A stretch of DNA of 64,000 bases from Aliiruegeria haliotis (lineage in GTDB: Bacteria; Pseudomonadota; Alphaproteobacteria; Rhodobacterales; Rhodobacteraceae): assembly GCF_003003255.1 (NCBI RefSeq), contig NZ_PVTD01000011.1, positions 89,694 through 153,693 on the forward strand. Direction: 5' to 3'. This document shows positions 62,151-64,000 of this stretch, piece after piece. The notes under the pieces are model-generated. The model ran no database searches. It was not told where the DNA came from and saw only the letters and a program-made list of their open reading frames with translations. A program made the position numbers and the translations under genes. Each line of letters begins with the position of its first letter. Positions within the stretch are counted from its first letter, which is position 1.

Positions 62151-62199
62151 GGAGACGTGGCCAAGTGGTCGAAGGCGCTCCCCTGCTAAGGGGGCGCCT
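62151..62199 (+). pseudogene. 5' half of tRNA-Ser(GCU), truncated
   Basis: GGAGACGTGGCCAAGTGGTC starting at 62151 is the 5' acceptor strand and D-arm of a serine tRNA; the anticodon stem-loop CTCCC-CTGCTAA-GGGGG follows with anticodon GCT at 62185-62187. After the anticodon stem the variable arm, T-arm and 3' acceptor strand are absent. The next gene is a minus-strand integrase remnant. The gene was cut at or near the anticodon arm by an integrative element; an intact copy must exist elsewhere. Confidence 0.82.
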
Positions 62200-62223
62200 C
62201 CTTCTTTTATTGTATTGTTTTTC
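62173..62223 (+). terminator. Terminator-like hairpin formed by the tRNA remnant
   Basis: AGGCGC (62173-62178) pairs with GCGCCT (62194-62199) and CCCC (62180-62183) with GGGG (62190-62193), T62179 bulged, around a 6-base loop TGCTAA. A pyrimidine- and T-rich stretch follows (62200-62223). The fusion of the tRNA anticodon arm with new sequence thus resembles an intrinsic terminator and would also stop messages entering from the left. Confidence 0.5.
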
Positions 62224-62229
62224 AACATT

Positions 62230-63283
62230 TTATCGGACCTCCAATCTGACATTGACCATATATTGCCTATAGTCCCAATCGGTCTTCAGAAGCTCGTCGC
62301 CGATGTCGGCTGGGGTGAGCTTTGCATAGCGAAGGGCCGTCCTGGTGTTGTTCCATCCACCGAGTTGCATGAGACGGTTCAGGTCGCCCGTCTGCGCGTT
62401 ATACTAGGTTGCAAAAGTGTGCCGACAGGTTGTCGGCGTCACATCGGCATCAAGTTCTGCGGCCACCCGAATGACGTCAAACTTCTTCTCGAGGAAACGT
62501 GTCGGCTCTTGGAGTTCCAAGAAGCTCCGTCCATCGGGCATACGGAAGGCCGACCCTTCAGTTTCGAGATTTGACAACTAGGACAGGCTTTCTCAACCAC
62601 AGTAACGAGGCGGCGGCGGTACTTGTTCTTGGTCCCTTTGATCCGAATCTGTCGAGTAGTCGGGTAGAAATGGCTCGCATCAATACCAAAGGCTTCCTTC
62701 GGTCCGGGGCTCGCACCAATCATGACAGCAATAATTTGCCGTATTCGACGCTGCTGGTCCCAAGATCCGACGACGCTCTCCAAGCTGGCCGTCTCCTGCA
62801 ACCTGCCGCCTCGTCGGGGAGCAAAAACCGCTCACGCCGCCGATCGTCGCGTCGCACTGGGGAGGATCCGAGTTGCTGATTGATTGCGGCGTGCGCTGGT
62901 CCGACGAACTCACGTCCAACAGTTTCCAAGGACCCATTGGGGAAGTGTTTCCTACCGGCCTTCCAGAAAGATTCCTTGGATATCTTGCTGACCGGGACGG
63001 CCTCGAAATGCTCCAGTGCATTCGCCAGTTTTCTGCGTTGTTCCTCGGAAGCGTCGTAGTTGCGTACAGCCTCCGCGAAAATGACATCGCCGTCTTCAGA
63101 TGTCTTGGCGAGAAGTTCGTTCAGTAGCTGGCGATAACGAAGTTCGGCAGCCGGGCCCGTTACCTTTTGTTTCTTCGAGTCACGGATTCCCAAGCGCCAG
63201 CGATGACGTCTGCCTGATTCGTAGAAATCGCATACCCAGTCGCCCTGCGTTTCGCTCCACTTTGGTGCATAATTCGTGAGCAA
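62230..63283 (-). pseudogene. Tyrosine recombinase (integrase) pseudogene
   Basis: Starting at a TTG (63283) the first part reads YAPKWSETQGDWVCDFYESG and runs to about 62910 with a typical N-terminal integrase region. The frame then shifts at least twice. Later pieces read RQIRIKGTKNKYRRR (about 62640), then in another frame FRMPDGRSFLELQ, TTCRHTFAT (catalytic Arg and box motif) followed by an in-frame TAG at 62406-62404, and LMQLGGWNNTRTALRYAKL with the nucleophile Tyr at 62328-62326. The original would have had about 350 residues and is now inactive. It stands directly beside the tRNA half, the usual place for the integrase of a tRNA-targeting element. Confidence 0.82.
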
Positions 63284-63597
63284 CGGTCTATTTCTCCTCT
63301 TAGCGCGTGCAACTGCTGCTCGCCGAATGAAAGTATAATTCCATTCCTCGAAACAAACTTGTCACTGCAATCGACGTGTTTCAGACAATCTGTGAGTATT
63401 CTGCGCGACATATTCAGTTCACTTGCGGCCTGGTCGGCATTCAGTGGGTAGCGAAAACCCTGCGATGAGCGGTTGCTTGTTGATTTTGGGGGCATTTTTA
63501 GTCGTTCTCGGAGGCGATCCGCGACGAGGTCCAAGATCTCCACAAGCAAACTCACGAAGAATGAATGCGGTGACCATGGGTCAACCTTTCTCGGCAT
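63160..63597 (-). CDS. Excisionase-like DNA-binding protein
   Basis: The 145-residue frame starts at an ATG with GCGGAGG just upstream. Its middle (NADQAASELNMSRRILTDCLKHV, split here as a 20-residue helix-turn-helix core) resembles the small DNA-binding Xis/HTH proteins that accompany integrases. The N-terminal third has a hydrophobic stretch (FFVSLLVEILDLVADRL). The last 40 codons overlap the integrase start, so translation coupling is plausible. Low GC relative to the window supports foreign origin. Possible frameshift near the end. Confidence 0.42.
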   Translation of the reverse strand: MPRKVDPWSPHSFFVSLLVEILDLVADRLRERLKMPPKSTSNRSSQGFRYPLNADQAASELNMSRRILTDCLKHVDCSDKFVSRNGIILSFGEQQLHALRGEIDRCSRIMHQSGAKRRATGYAISTNQADVIAGAWESVTRRNKR

Positions 63598-63699
63598 TTT
63601 GCCTCCGCAGCATTTCGCATTGGCGTACTGCACATTCCGACGGATATCACTTCGTCGGCCACTGTTTTCCAGCGGAGTTAGGTCGCGACAAATCAACAA

Positions 63700-63861
63700 A
63701 CCCTATGGGCGTTCACGCTGATCAAGGCGGCAAAGACTTCGCGCTTCGACCCAATAGCTTATTGCCGCGGCGCTATTTCATGAAAATGTACTAGGAGTGC
63801 CGAGTTCACGAAGCCAAGATGCGACTCGGCTGCTGGATAGAAGGAAGGGTCCAATTTTGTT
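63700..63861. other. Short AT-rich gap
   Basis: Between the excisionase-like frame and the IS end there is about 160 bases without a visible gene or clear repeat. It may belong to the integrated element. Confidence 0.3.
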
Positions 63862-64000
63862 CCCTAGGGTCAGGACTCATTTTGGCAGCCAAAAGAAGAC
63901 GATGACTGCGATGCAGATGGCAGACAGGAACAGGTCTCCGCATCTTTCGTAGCGGGTGGCGATGCGGCGCCAATTCTTCAAGCGAGCAAAGGCATTCTCG
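63862..64000 (-). mobile_element. IS5-family insertion sequence, end with transposase C-terminus
   Basis: The minus-strand frame from the window edge reads ENAFARLKNWRRIATRYERC and ends in VFFWLPK with a TGA at 63876-63874. This is the C-terminal end of an IS5-family (IS427-like) DDE transposase; the first Glu visible is the third catalytic residue. Just beyond the stop, GGGTCAGGACTC near 63864-63875 looks like the terminal inverted repeat. The rest of the element lies past the window. Confidence 0.78.

Noticed and set aside
61889..62272. 127-codon plus frame spanning the tRNA remnant
   Set aside because: It runs through the tRNA-Ser half and the T-rich tail, so it cannot be a real protein gene.
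1..64000. CRISPR arrays, rRNA genes, replication origin
   Set aside because: No regularly spaced repeats, no rRNA sequence and no DnaA-box cluster were seen anywhere in the window.

Overview
The window reads as one piece of a GC-rich alphaproteobacterial chromosome, most likely Rhodobacterales (Roseobacter/Rhodobacter-like). The grounds are a dense set of ABC, TRAP and TTT importers for small organic acids, a serC-serA pair behind a long structured-looking leader, a DinB polymerase with an N-terminal zinc knuckle, and high GC except at the right end. No species can be named. Nearly all of the first 61 kb is plausible coding sequence in short operons, many with 4-base ATGA/GTGA overlaps. The last 2 kb is a degraded integrative element.

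Layout. 0-4.8 kb: a 3-oxo-tetronate-4-phosphate decarboxylase-like gene, then a tripartite tricarboxylate transporter (tctC-tctB-tctA) and a GlcG/HbpS-like gene. 5.1-8.1 kb: serC and serA for serine synthesis, ending in a strong terminator. 8.1-11.2 kb: pyruvate formate-lyase and its activase, an anaerobic module. 11.6-17.7 kb: an unusual phosphotransfer and ATP-grasp cluster made of a SixA-Nudix fusion, a Nudix protein, a PhoU-like/APH kinase fusion, an ATP-grasp enzyme, an HprK-related kinase and an amphi-Trp protein. It resembles what is called the GAK system. 17.7-23.7 kb: a complete ribose operon rbsD-A-C-B-R-K with an operator and a 53-codon ORF wedged between rbsA and rbsC. 23.9 kb: dinB. 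25.2-31.7 kb: cyanophycin metabolism (cphA, a two-part cyanophycinase-like protein, an M14 AstE/AspA-type hydrolase).

31.7-41.0 kb: a TAXI-type TRAP transporter with a fused permease and a universal stress protein, an RpiR regulator, and a divergent dimethylglycine-dehydrogenase-like flavoprotein followed by a class III aminotransferase. 41.2-53.8 kb: the most interesting block. A GntR regulator stands before one apparent 13-gene transcription unit: a taurine/nitrate-type ABC importer, a rhamnose-isomerase-like enzyme, a class II aldolase, an FGGY kinase, all three makers of the nickel-pincer (NPN) cofactor (LarC, LarE, LarB), an ABM-fold protein, a LarA-family enzyme, a TauE/SafE exporter and a small membrane protein. 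It looks like an undescribed pathway for an anionic, possibly sulfonated, sugar or hydroxyacid. 54.0-61.2 kb: a sugar-acid regulon with a LacI regulator, an enolase-superfamily dehydratase, a divergent DctPQM TRAP importer and an IlvD/EDD-family dehydratase, around a perfect 14-bp operator palindrome.

61.2-64.0 kb: about 1 kb without a convincing gene, the 5' half of a tRNA-Ser(GCU) gene running into a terminator-like hairpin, a tyrosine recombinase pseudogene, an excisionase-like gene and the end of an IS5-family element. This is the scar of an integrated element at a tRNA.

All family assignments come from motifs read by eye; no database search was run.
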